Origin: CAZRUA01 sp964603125
GTDB taxonomy: Bacteria > Bacteroidota > Bacteroidia > B-17B0 > Aurantibacillaceae
Length of the DNA: 39,456 nucleotides
Direction: 5' to 3'
NCBI GenBank assembly: GCA_964603125.1
Contig: CAZRUA010000021.1
Location: forward strand, 1 to 39,456
Under the pieces are notes generated by a model that ran no database searches, had not been told where the DNA came from, and saw nothing but the letters and a program-made list of their open reading frames with translations. The position numbers and the translations under genes are program-made. Positions 15,219-22,643 of the stretch are shown piece by piece (the first letter of the stretch is position 1; every line of letters begins with the position of its first letter).

Positions 15219-15563
15219 CTAGTTATTTGGTCCACCTGCATCAAGCCAACATTTAATTTTGTTTCTCTCATCTTGGCTTAAACTAGTTCCTTTAGGCATA
15301 CTTTTATTTACAATAACTTCTTTGTTAAAAGATCCATTATCTACATAAGGCTTAACTTTTGCATAGCTGGTAAAATCACCTTTGCTGCTTCCCGCATTAT
15401 GGCAGCCTGAAGTATTACATTTTGAAGAAATAATTCCACTAATAGAAGTTGAATACTTTGAATCTATTGTTGAACAATCTAAATCTTTAAATTCATCTTT
15501 TTTGCAGGCAGCTATTATAATGCCAATTACAATTAATGTTAAAATTGAAATTCGTTTCACCAT
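15219..15563 (-). CDS. Small lipoprotein with variant c-type haem motif
   Basis: A 114-residue lipoprotein: short basic start, hydrophobic helix, and lipobox ending IIAAC (C20). The mature part has C49 and C54-H55, i.e. KCNTSGCH, a CxxxxCH motif instead of the usual CxxCH, and a later KSMPKG (M89) well placed as the distal haem ligand, then CWLDAGGP near the end. Small cytochromes of the planctomycete-type class share the M-P and C-W-x-x-x-GA layout. Haem attachment is inferred; if the longer spacing is not accepted, this may be a disulfide-bonded lipoprotein. The likely location is facing the periplasm. No electron-transfer partner gene is adjacent. Confidence 0.7.
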   Translation of the reverse strand: MVKRISILTLIVIGIIIAACKKDEFKDLDCSTIDSKYSTSISGIISSKCNTSGCHNAGSSKGDFTSYAKVKPYVDNGSFNKEVIVNKSMPKGTSLSQDERNKIKCWLDAGGPNN

Positions 15564-15579
15564 GTTTTTGTCTTTTAGG

Positions 15580-15587
15580 CAAATTTA
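15580..15587 (-). promoter_or_regulatory. Promoter -7 box for the haem lipoprotein gene
   Basis: On the minus strand this is TAAATTTG, an exact TAnnTTTG match ending 17 bases before the ATG at 15563. No convincing -33 TTTG is found at 19-base spacing. Confidence 0.45.
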
Positions 15588-15640
15588 GCTATAATTTAGT
15601 AACCTAATTTACTCCTAAACGTTAAACTGTAAATTTTAGT

Positions 15641-16837
15641 ATGCGGTATTTATCTTTTATAGCCTTGTTAGCTTTGCTTTGTTGTAACAATGCTAATTCA
15701 AGTAAAAAAGTAAATAGTAACAGTTTTTCACCAACAAAATTATCTTCACGCGAATTATTATTTGATACGTTATTAGCAGATGGTTTTTCATTTCCCTTTG
15801 GTGATGGTGCTGGAGGTGGCTCTTACATTGATAGTGATAAAAAGAAACATGATGGTTGGTACATAGCAACTGCAACTGCAGAGAAATACGATTTGGGAAT
15901 ACACACAGGTGAGGACTGGAATGGTAATGGCGGAGGAAATACGGATTTAGGTCAGCCAGTTTACGCTACAGCTAAAGGTATAGTGCTTGAAGCGAAGGAT
16001 TTTGGAGCCCCATGGGGAAATGTTGTTTACATGGAGCATCATTATATTGAGAATGGCAAACATTTACTAGTGTATTCGCTTTATGCTCATTTGAATGAAT
16101 TGCTGGTAAAGAAAAATCAAATCATATCTAAACGCAGTAAAATAGGAACAATTGGCACAGGTCATAATACTTTTCCGGCGCACTTGCATTTTGAGATGCG
16201 CAAACCTAGTATGAAAGACTATGAAGTTACCTATTGGCCAAGCAGTCATGATAAAAGTAAAGAATGGGTTTTGGAAAATTACTTCAAGCCATCGGATTTT
16301 GTGAAAGAACATAAAAAATGTTTTATTCCTGCTAAAGAAGAAGTATTGATGGTAGCCGTGAAAAGCGATTACAAAATGTATTTGTATAAAAATGGTAAAT
16401 TAAGTAAAACATTGGATATAGCATTAAGTCAAAGCCCTGTTGGGCATAAGGTAAAGCAAGGCGATAATAAAATGCCTGAAGGAGAATATAAAATTACTGA
16501 AAAGAATAGAGGGCCTTTTGGCGGGAATTACGCTGCTTATTTCGGCCCAGCCTGGATGCGTATTTCCTATCCTAATTGTTTTGATGCGGCTATTGCGTTG
16601 AAAAGTAAATTAATTACTCAAAAGCAGCATGATGTCATTGTTAATTCAACGAATAAAGGTATACAACCAAGTTCGGCAACGCCTTTAGGAGGTGGAATTG
16701 GCATACATGGTTGGGCGGGCGATTGGCCAACTTCAACCAAACATCTTACATGGGGCTGCATTAGTATGCAGAATAAGGATTTAGATAGATTTTACGAGTT
16801 AATTCCAGTTGGAACTAGGATTGTTATTTTGGCTTGA
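15641..16837 (+). CDS. Lipoprotein fusing M23 endopeptidase and YafK-like L,D-transpeptidase domains
   Basis: A 398-residue envelope protein. The N-terminus is a short signal with lipobox-like LALLC-C (14/15). Residues ~45-200 form an M23 (LytM) metallopeptidase with intact zinc and catalytic residues: HTGED (H88, D92), YAH (H150) and HLH (H181, H183), expected to cut peptide cross-bridges. Residues ~235-398 form an L,D-transpeptidase: substrate loop MPEGEYKITEKNRGP, H356 in GIHGWAG, and the catalytic C373 in TWGCISM, with the YafK-type T-x-GC pattern rather than S-H-GC. One chain could therefore cut peptidoglycan stems and form or exchange L,D-linkages. It stands alone, divergent from the haem lipoprotein gene. 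Confidence 0.88.
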   Translation: MRYLSFIALLALLCCNNANSSKKVNSNSFSPTKLSSRELLFDTLLADGFSFPFGDGAGGGSYIDSDKKKHDGWYIATATAEKYDLGIHTGEDWNGNGGGNTDLGQPVYATAKGIVLEAKDFGAPWGNVVYMEHHYIENGKHLLVYSLYAHLNELLVKKNQIISKRSKIGTIGTGHNTFPAHLHFEMRKPSMKDYEVTYWPSSHDKSKEWVLENYFKPSDFVKEHKKCFIPAKEEVLMVAVKSDYKMYLYKNGKLSKTLDIALSQSPVGHKVKQGDNKMPEGEYKITEKNRGPFGGNYAAYFGPAWMRISYPNCFDAAIALKSKLITQKQHDVIVNSTNKGIQPSSATPLGGGIGIHGWAGDWPTSTKHLTWGCISMQNKDLDRFYELIPVGTRIVILA

Positions 16838-16881
16838 GTTTATATAGATTATTTATTTATTTTTGTTTAAATACTCTATCT

Positions 16882-17541
16882 ATGGCAAAGATTTATTTTT
16901 TTCTGACCTTCTGTGTAATTAACTTTCAGGTTTTAATGGGGCAATTAAATTATGGCGGTGGTTTAGCATACGACCATTATATAAGCTCATATTATTTTAA
17001 CCAACTAGGTACTGTGAGTTTAAATGGACAACTAGGAAAGCTTATTGGACAGGATAAAAGGTGGAACTTAACAAGTAATTTGTATTTAGCCATACCTAAT
17101 AAGTTTAAAAGAAGTGTTTATTATTCTCCTACAGAGCAGGTGGAAGTTAAGCAAATTGTTACGTTTGCAGCATTAGATCTAGGATTAACTAAAATGATTG
17201 GTCAGGAAAGTAACTATAGCCAAAAAGGCTATTTTGGTTATTTTAATATCGGGGGAATTTATGCAGGGGTGAAAACTTTGGGGCAACAAAACGATATAGT
17301 TAACCATAATATTGGTGAAAATGGCAACTTTAGTTCGTCTCCTGGCTTATCTATAAAACTTGGTGCTGGACATGTAGAAAAAATTGATGATTTTATTCTT
17401 CAAATTAATGCGGGGTATTCTGTAAATGGTTTTCTTATTGACCCTAATAATACAATTTATAAATTGCTCGGAAGTGGGTCGATACAAGTATGTGCAAAAT
17501 TGATTTTCTTGAAAATCCCTGTTAATAGAAATCCATATTAA
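16882..17541 (+). CDS. Secreted protein, possible small outer-membrane barrel
   Basis: A 219-residue product. I chose ATG 16882 because it starts a good signal peptide (MAKIYFFLTFCVINFQ, cut near LMGQ-L); the TTG at 16834 lies inside the previous gene's stop region and would bury the signal. The mature part has alternating hydrophobic and polar strands with many Gly and aromatic residues (YGGGLAYDHYISSYY, YFGYFNIGGIYAG), as in small barrels, but the last residues are polar (NRNPY) rather than a barrel-type C-terminus. I do not recognise a family. It follows the M23-LDT gene by 44 bases and may be co-transcribed. Confidence 0.65.
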   Translation: MAKIYFFLTFCVINFQVLMGQLNYGGGLAYDHYISSYYFNQLGTVSLNGQLGKLIGQDKRWNLTSNLYLAIPNKFKRSVYYSPTEQVEVKQIVTFAALDLGLTKMIGQESNYSQKGYFGYFNIGGIYAGVKTLGQQNDIVNHNIGENGNFSSSPGLSIKLGAGHVEKIDDFILQINAGYSVNGFLIDPNNTIYKLLGSGSIQVCAKLIFLKIPVNRNPY

Positions 17542-17739
17542 AGAAAATTATTAACTACTATTTTAGTTTTGATTTTTTTTGATTTTAAATTGTTAGTCAT
17601 CAAATATTGGTTCAAGTTTTTTTGCTTGCGATAAATTTGGTTAGTGTTTTATTGGTTGTAATTAGTAAGTTAGTATCGCAATAAATCTTAGAGATAAATT
17701 ATATTTCGTCAAACACTTGACAAAGCCTCTTTTTTGTTG
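17542..17739. other. AT-rich intergenic stretch upstream of the queA promoter
   Basis: First part of a 338-base stretch without a clear gene. It is AT-rich, with several T runs, and holds an 8-bp inverted repeat, TTGCGATA (17626-17633) and TATCGCAA (17674-17681), 40 bases apart. No terminator-quality hairpin for the preceding gene and no credible ORF are seen on either strand. Confidence 0.5.
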
Positions 17740-17747
17740 TATCTTTG
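17717..17747 (+). promoter_or_regulatory. Promoter for queA
   Basis: TTG at 17717-17719 and an exact TAnnTTTG -7 box (TATCTTTG, 17740-17747) with 20-base spacing, close to the Bacteroidota consensus. The implied leader before the queA ATG is about 125 bases, far longer than for other genes here. Confidence 0.65.
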
Positions 17748-17789
17748 CACCCTCAAAATTTAACGTTTAATCCTGTAAGATTAGCAATT

Positions 17790-17873
17790 ATGATGTACAC
17801 ACCTTGCCAAATTCTTGGCATTTCTTATAAAGATACCTGTACACTTTTTGACCTTCCTACAACAAAGCTGTAA
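17790..17873 (+). other. Short leader ORF (27 codons) overlapping stem-loops in the queA 5' UTR
   Basis: ATGATG at 17790-17795 opens a 27-codon frame (start MMYTPCQILG, end DLPTTKL) that stops at TAA 17871-17873, only 6 bases before the queA ATG and in the same frame as it. Inside lies TGCCAA-ATTC-TTGGCA (17804-17819), a perfect 6-bp hairpin, nested between two copies of the self-complementary TGTACA (17794-17799 and 17837-17842) that could pair as an outer helix. It could be a leader peptide, an RNA control element, or chance. I see no match to the known preQ1 riboswitch outlines. Confidence 0.4.
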
Positions 17874-17879
17874 AACAAC

Positions 17880-18929
17880 ATGAAATTATCCGCATTTAAA
17901 TTCAACTTGCCTAAGGAATTATTGGCAGAACACCCAGCAAAAAATCGTGACGAAAGCCGCCTTATGGTAGTTGACAGAGCAACTGGAAAAATTCACCACA
18001 AAAAATTTAAAGATATCATTAACTATTTTGATGATGGTGATGTTATGATTATGAACGACACACGTGTATTCCCGGCACGTATGTATGGTAATAAAGAGAA
18101 AACAGGAGCTAAAATCGAAGTTTTCTTATTGCGCGAATTAAACGCAGAAAGCCGCTTATGGGATGTTTTGGTTGATCCTGCTCGTAAAATTCGTATTGGT
18201 AATAAATTATACTTTGGTAATGATGATACATTAGTTGCTGAAGTTATTGATAATACTACTTCTCGTGGTAGAACTTTACGTTTCTTGTTTGACGGTTCAT
18301 ATGATGAATTCCGTCAATGCTTAAACGATATGGGTGAAACACCTCTTCCAAAGTACATTAAACGTGCCGTTGAAGAAAGCGATGTTGAGCGTTACCAAAC
18401 GGTATTTGCAACTAACGAAGGCGCAGTAGCTGCTCCAACAGCAGGTTTGCACTTTAGCCGTGAGTTAATGAAGCGATTAGAAATTAAAGGTGTAAATTTT
18501 GCTATGTTAACTTTACATGTTGGCTTAGGAACTTTTAGAACGGTTGAAGTTGAAGATTTAACGAAACATAAAATGGATTCGGAAGAAGTAATTATTCCGG
18601 AAGCTGCTACTAAAATTGTGAATGATGCTAAAGATAGAAAAAAGCGTGTTTGTGCTGTTGGTACAACAACAATGCGTGCTATTGAAACATCTGTAGCTGT
18701 TAGTGGTCATTTAAATGCTTATAAAGGTTGGACAAATAAGTTTATTTTCCCTCCATACGATTTCAGCGTTGCAAATTGTATGATTACTAATTTCCATACA
18801 CCTGAAAGTACACTATTAATGATGGTTAGTGCATTTGGTGGATATGACTTAATTATGAAAGCTTACAAGGAAGCAATTAAAGAAAAATATAAGTTTTATA
18901 GCTATGGTGATGCCATGCTAATCCTATAA
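17880..18929 (+). CDS. queA: S-adenosylmethionine:tRNA ribosyltransferase-isomerase QueA
   Basis: A 349-residue full-length QueA. It moves and isomerises the ribosyl part of SAM onto 7-aminomethyl-7-deazaguanine at the wobble base of GUN-anticodon tRNAs, giving epoxyqueuosine. Family stretches visible are FDLPKELLAEHPA-like FNLPKELLAEHPA near the start, MIMNDTRVFPARM, PTAGLHFSRELM, LHVGLGTFRTV, VGTTTMRAIET and NCMITNFHTPESTLLMMVSAF. No other queuosine gene (queC, queD, queE, queF, tgt, queG) lies nearby. Its promoter and long leader suggest dedicated regulation, and a strong terminator follows, so it is a single-gene transcript. Confidence 0.96.
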   Translation: MKLSAFKFNLPKELLAEHPAKNRDESRLMVVDRATGKIHHKKFKDIINYFDDGDVMIMNDTRVFPARMYGNKEKTGAKIEVFLLRELNAESRLWDVLVDPARKIRIGNKLYFGNDDTLVAEVIDNTTSRGRTLRFLFDGSYDEFRQCLNDMGETPLPKYIKRAVEESDVERYQTVFATNEGAVAAPTAGLHFSRELMKRLEIKGVNFAMLTLHVGLGTFRTVEVEDLTKHKMDSEEVIIPEAATKIVNDAKDRKKRVCAVGTTTMRAIETSVAVSGHLNAYKGWTNKFIFPPYDFSVANCMITNFHTPESTLLMMVSAFGGYDLIMKAYKEAIKEKYKFYSYGDAMLIL

Positions 18930-18948
18930 ACTAAATGATTTAAATCTT

Positions 18949-18983
18949 AACCCTCTTAGAGGAAATTTTAAGAGGGTTTTTTT
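18949..18983 (+). terminator. Rho-independent terminator after queA
   Basis: Perfect 10-bp stem, AACCCTCTTA pairing with TAAGAGGGTT, around a 10-base loop, ending in seven T. The T run overlaps the -33 element of the next promoter. Confidence 0.9.
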
Positions 18984-19011
18984 GTGTATTTCGTTTAAAA
19001 ATCTATATTTG
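18981..19011 (+). promoter_or_regulatory. Consensus Bacteroidota promoter for the Cys-rich lipoprotein/barrel pair
   Basis: TTTG (18981-18984), exactly 19 bases, then TATATTTG (19004-19011): a full match to TTTG-N19-TAnnTTTG. The best promoter in the window. It starts inside the queA terminator's T run. Confidence 0.75.
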
Positions 19012-19029
19012 TTAAATAAAAATACAATT

Positions 19030-19605
19030 ATGACTAAAAACCTAAAATTCATTCTTTTAATTGTTGTTTTGGCAACACTTGTAATGTTTGCTTGCCGAAA
19101 GGAAACCGAAAAGCAAACAACTTATATTGATAAACCAGCACACTGCTATAATTTAGTTAAGGATTCGGATGAAACTTACATAGATTGCGGTGGAGCTTGT
19201 GGAGCTTGCAATGTACCTGCGGTTTTAACTAGCAATTGCACATGCCCTAATTATACTGTTCAAGCTAATTTAGTTAATTTACCAGTAAGTTCAGCAGGCC
19301 GTTTAACAAATGTTTCTGGAAACTATGAGTATACTTTAAATATTGCTGGAGGTTCATTAAAAGTAATTACAATGACAGGAGCTCCAATTGGAACAGATTT
19401 ACAAGTTGTAACAACTTCACAACCATCTGCAACTAATGAAGTAGTTGTGTTATACACTAACGGTGGTCCAACAGCAAATTTAACAACTGGTAATGTTCAA
19501 ATTCGCCAAAGCACTTCGGGTTTAATTACCGAAACATATGTTGATATATGTAATGGAGTTGCTCCTGGTCCAGTGAATATTAAAGCATTTGCAAAAGTTA
19601 ACTAA
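19030..19605 (+). CDS. Cys-rich lipoprotein-like protein
   Basis: A 191-residue exported protein. ATG 19030 is preferred over 18982 because it starts the signal (MTKNLKFILLIVVLATLVMF) and lies 19 bases after the consensus promoter, whereas 18982 is inside the promoter. C22 could be lipidated, though the -FAC site is not ideal. The mature part contains DETYIDCGGACGAC (47-60), the short Cys motif D-E-x-x-x-D-C-G-G-x-C-x-x-C seen near the start of many Bacteroidota secreted proteins, then TSNCTCPNY and a Thr/Gly-rich region. Function unknown. It lies 17 bases before a barrel gene under the same promoter, so the two probably act together at the outer membrane. Confidence 0.7.
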   Translation: MTKNLKFILLIVVLATLVMFACRKETEKQTTYIDKPAHCYNLVKDSDETYIDCGGACGACNVPAVLTSNCTCPNYTVQANLVNLPVSSAGRLTNVSGNYEYTLNIAGGSLKVITMTGAPIGTDLQVVTTSQPSATNEVVVLYTNGGPTANLTTGNVQIRQSTSGLITETYVDICNGVAPGPVNIKAFAKVN

Positions 19606-19622
19606 TCCAAAGAAATAAAGAC

Positions 19623-20588
19623 ATGAAAAAAGTAGTACTATTCAGCGCATTTGTTTCCTTAGTAGGATTAGTAAATGCACAAACAGATTCAACTCATCAC
19701 GATGTTGTTGCAAAGATTGTAACAAAAGATCCGAATCCAAATTTTTTCCAATTTGATGTTCGCCCATTTGTTTTAGATGTTTTTCCAACTAACACGGCAG
19801 TATCTGGCGAAATCGGAATTCGTGGAAAAATGAATCAATTGTTTTATCAAACATCTATTAAAATAGGTTATAAAACAGGTTTAGAAGAAGGAATGTTTAA
19901 CCGTCCGTCTGATGCAACATCTGCTTACAAAGATCAAATGCCAATGCAGTTTGATTTATTCGGTGGTTATATTTTATCTACAACTGAAGATCAACATAAA
20001 ATGCATTTTCGTTTACACTCTGGCAAACACGCTAACACAATGGCACGTATGACAGGTGTTTCAAATAAATTTCAAATGCTTGAGTTGGGTGTTAAATCAG
20101 GTTTCCGCCCGTATCACTTAAAAGGTTCTACTTTAACTTATACAAGTACAGTTGGAACATTTGATCAAAACAATGCTCAAACTTATTTAAGCTACACCAA
20201 TATTGAAGCTGGTATTTCATTTGGTGAAATGGGATTTTGGGATGTTGATTTTCAAGGCGTAGGTCGTCGTCATGCTGAAATTTTTAATCGTATTTATGTG
20301 CATGCAATTTATATGGCAACTTCTAAGCTTGATCCAGTATTGCAAGATGTATTTTACGGCGAAAAAGAAGCTGGCAAGTACTTTGCGAAATATGATATTA
20401 ATTCAAGCAAGATGTCTCGTATAGGTTTATGCGGCGGTTATAGTGTTGGTAATGTTGATAAGCTTGGTTATAGTGTTAATTTTGAAACAGGATACTATCC
20501 TGGTATCAAAGGAGATTTTGCTTCACATTTTGGTATTAGTGTTGGATTAGGATTCTCAATAAACAAGCATATTTTAGCTAAGAAATAA
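19623..20588 (+). CDS. Predicted outer-membrane beta-barrel protein
   Basis: A 321-residue protein with a clear signal peptide (MKKVVLFSAFVSLVGLVNAQ). The mature part is a series of amphipathic strands with Gly and aromatic residues, for example FQFDVRPFVLDVF, LFYQTSIKIGYKTG, MQFDLFGGYIL and FGISVGLGFSIN. The tail NKHILAKK ends on basic residues instead of an aromatic one. I do not recognise a named family. It follows the Cys-rich lipoprotein by 17 bases and is closed by a strong bidirectional terminator. Confidence 0.65.
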   Translation: MKKVVLFSAFVSLVGLVNAQTDSTHHDVVAKIVTKDPNPNFFQFDVRPFVLDVFPTNTAVSGEIGIRGKMNQLFYQTSIKIGYKTGLEEGMFNRPSDATSAYKDQMPMQFDLFGGYILSTTEDQHKMHFRLHSGKHANTMARMTGVSNKFQMLELGVKSGFRPYHLKGSTLTYTSTVGTFDQNNAQTYLSYTNIEAGISFGEMGFWDVDFQGVGRRHAEIFNRIYVHAIYMATSKLDPVLQDVFYGEKEAGKYFAKYDINSSKMSRIGLCGGYSVGNVDKLGYSVNFETGYYPGIKGDFASHFGISVGLGFSINKHILAKK

Positions 20589-20600
20589 ATAATAAAGCAC

Positions 20601-20643
20601 AAATAAAAAAGGCGAAACTTATATGGTTTCGCCTTTTTTATTT
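20601..20643. terminator. Bidirectional Rho-independent terminator
   Basis: An 18-bp perfect stem with GC core GGCGAAAC / GTTTCGCC and A/T-only ends, 7-base loop, A run on one side and T run on the other. It serves the rightward barrel gene and the leftward FAH-family gene that end on either side. Confidence 0.92.
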
Positions 20644-20655
20644 TCGGTTTGAGCT

Positions 20656-21264
20656 TTATTTTACATTAAAACTCAACAAACATTTATCTTCTAAATAACA
20701 TTCTAACTTATTGCCGATTGCAACGGGTCCAACTCCTTCTGGAGTGCCAGTAAAAATTAAATCTCCTGTTTTTAAAGTAACAAATTGAGATACGTAAGCT
20801 ATAATTTTATCAAAGCTAAAAAGTAAATCTTTAGTATTTCCTTTTTGTTTTAAATTACCATCAATATTTAAATGAAAATTTAAATTGTTTAAGTCGTAAT
20901 CGTTTTTGTTAACAAACACACCTGTTGGAGCCGAATTATCAAAGGCTTTGGCTTTTTCCCAAGGCAATCCTTTTTCTTTGCATTTCATTTGTAAATCGCG
21001 AGCAGTAAAGTCAATTCCAATTCCTATTTCATTGTAATAGTTGCCTGCAAATTTTTCTTCAATATGTTTTCCGGCTTTGCTTATTTTTAAAACAACTTCA
21101 ATTTCATGATGCAGGTCTTTTGTAAATTCAGGAAAATAAAAATCATCATTGTCTTTTAATAAAGCAGTATCGGGTTTCATGAAAAATACGGGTTCAGTAG
21201 GAACTTCGCTTTTCATTTCCTTAGCGTGTTCGGCGTAATTGCGCCCAATGCAAATTATTTTCAT
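20656..21264 (-). CDS. Fumarylacetoacetate hydrolase family protein (FAHD1-like)
   Basis: A 202-residue enzyme with the single FAH catalytic fold. It starts directly with the IGRNYAEHAKE motif, then metal-binding HHEIEV (E54, E56) and IDFTARD (D85), WEKAKAFDNSAPTG and LIFTGTPEGVGPV. Short members of this size usually act as acylpyruvate hydrolases, oxaloacetate decarboxylases or isomerases of catabolic intermediates. Which reaction applies here is not decidable from the sequence. It is divergent from lhgO; both could belong to 2-oxo-acid clean-up, which is only a contextual suggestion. Confidence 0.9.
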   Translation of the reverse strand: MKIICIGRNYAEHAKEMKSEVPTEPVFFMKPDTALLKDNDDFYFPEFTKDLHHEIEVVLKISKAGKHIEEKFAGNYYNEIGIGIDFTARDLQMKCKEKGLPWEKAKAFDNSAPTGVFVNKNDYDLNNLNFHLNIDGNLKQKGNTKDLLFSFDKIIAYVSQFVTLKTGDLIFTGTPEGVGPVAIGNKLECYLEDKCLLSFNVK

Positions 21265-21422
21265 TTTGTAGAGTTAATTGTAGAGAGTCAAAAATAGTAC
21301 TTTAAATGGAATTAATTTGTTTTTTGGAGTAAATTCATGCTTAGCAAACTGTAAAACTAGTGCGCTACTTAATTGGAATATTACGCATAAAAACGCTAAT
21401 TTTACGCCACAAAATTTAGATT

Positions 21423-22643
21423 ATGAGTAATAAACATTTTGATATTATAGTTGTTGGAGGTGGAATAGTTGGATTAGCAACTGCATATAAGTTAAACACC
21501 AAATATCCGAACAAAAAGATAGCTGTATTAGAAAAGGAGAATGAAGTAGCTGCTCATCAAACTGGCCATAATTCGGGGGTTATACATTCTGGTATTTATT
21601 ATAAGCCGGGTTCATATAAGGCTAAGCACTGTGTTGAAGGAAGAAGAGAGTTAGTTGCTTTTGCAAAAGAGCATAATATACCTCATGATATTTGTGGGAA
21701 AATTATTGTAGCAACCCACGAAAGTGAGTTAGCACATATGAATAAGGTTTTTAGTAACGGACAAGCAAATGGTGTTGAAGGTATTGAGTTAATTGATGCA
21801 AAACGTATCAAAGAAATTGAACCTTATTGTGAAGGTATTGCTGGTATTTGGGTGCCATGTTGTGGTATTATTGACTATGCTGCGGTTTCTCGTAAATATG
21901 TTGAGTTAATCCATAAGCAGTTTGCTGATAGCAAAGTTTTAACAAATCACAAGGTTACTTCGTTTACTAAAAAAGATAATATAACAACAGTTCATACAAG
22001 TCAAGGTGATTACACTGCAAATTATATTATTACATGTGCTGGTTTACATAGTGATAGAATTGCTCGCAAGGAAGGAATTAAGAGTGAAGCTGAAATAGTT
22101 GGTTTTAGAGGTGATTACTACGATTTGTCTGAGCAAGGTAGAAAGAAGGTGCGTAATTTAATTTATCCTGTTCCTAATTCTAAGTTTCCATTTTTGGGTG
22201 TACATTTCACACGCATGATTCAAGGTGGAGTGGAGTGTGGACCAAATGCAGTGTTTGTTTTTAAACGCGAAGGGTATAAAAAAACTTCATTTAGTTTAAA
22301 GGATACTTGGGAAGCGCTTACATTTATTGGTACCTGGCGATTCTTTAAAAAACATTGGCGCTTTGGTTTAGATGAATACCGTGGAGCTTTTAGTAAAAAA
22401 TATTTTTTAAAACGTTTGCGTACACTTATTCCAAGTTTAGAAATGGAAGATATTGTACCTGCAAGAGCAGGGGTGCGCGCAATGGCATTGGCTCCAGAAG
22501 GAGAGATGTTAGATGATTTTAAAATTGAATATAACGGAAATGCAATTCATGTATTAAATGCTCCTTCACCAGCAGCAACAGCTTCGTTGGCTTATGGAAA
22601 TGAAATTGCATTAATGGCTGTGAAATATTTTAAGTTAGATTAA
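21423..22643 (+). CDS. lhgO: L-2-hydroxyglutarate oxidase
   Basis: A 406-residue FAD enzyme (DAO family) that oxidises L-2-hydroxyglutarate to 2-oxoglutarate and passes electrons to the quinone pool or oxygen. Visible are the FAD Rossmann motif DIIVVGGGIVGLATAY near the N-terminus, the LEKE acidic end, HQTGHNSGVIHSGIYY (a family hallmark), ITCAGLHSDRIA, PVPNSKFPFLGVHFTRM and the C-terminal ARAGVRAMAL / NAPSPAATASLA stretch. Length is typical. Its stop overlaps the convergent OmpA-family gene's stop by four bases (TTAA). Confidence 0.93.
   Translation: MSNKHFDIIVVGGGIVGLATAYKLNTKYPNKKIAVLEKENEVAAHQTGHNSGVIHSGIYYKPGSYKAKHCVEGRRELVAFAKEHNIPHDICGKIIVATHESELAHMNKVFSNGQANGVEGIELIDAKRIKEIEPYCEGIAGIWVPCCGIIDYAAVSRKYVELIHKQFADSKVLTNHKVTSFTKKDNITTVHTSQGDYTANYIITCAGLHSDRIARKEGIKSEAEIVGFRGDYYDLSEQGRKKVRNLIYPVPNSKFPFLGVHFTRMIQGGVECGPNAVFVFKREGYKKTSFSLKDTWEALTFIGTWRFFKKHWRFGLDEYRGAFSKKYFLKRLRTLIPSLEMEDIVPARAGVRAMALAPEGEMLDDFKIEYNGNAIHVLNAPSPAATASLAYGNEIALMAVKYFKLD

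Noticed and set aside
16834..17541. TTG start at 16834 overlapping the M23-LDT stop
   Set aside because: It would place 16 residues before a complete signal peptide; ATG 16882 fits better.
17626..17681. TTGCGATA/TATCGCAA inverted repeat upstream of queA
   Set aside because: Arms are 40 bases apart with no terminator tail or overlap with the promoter; reported only as content of the gap.
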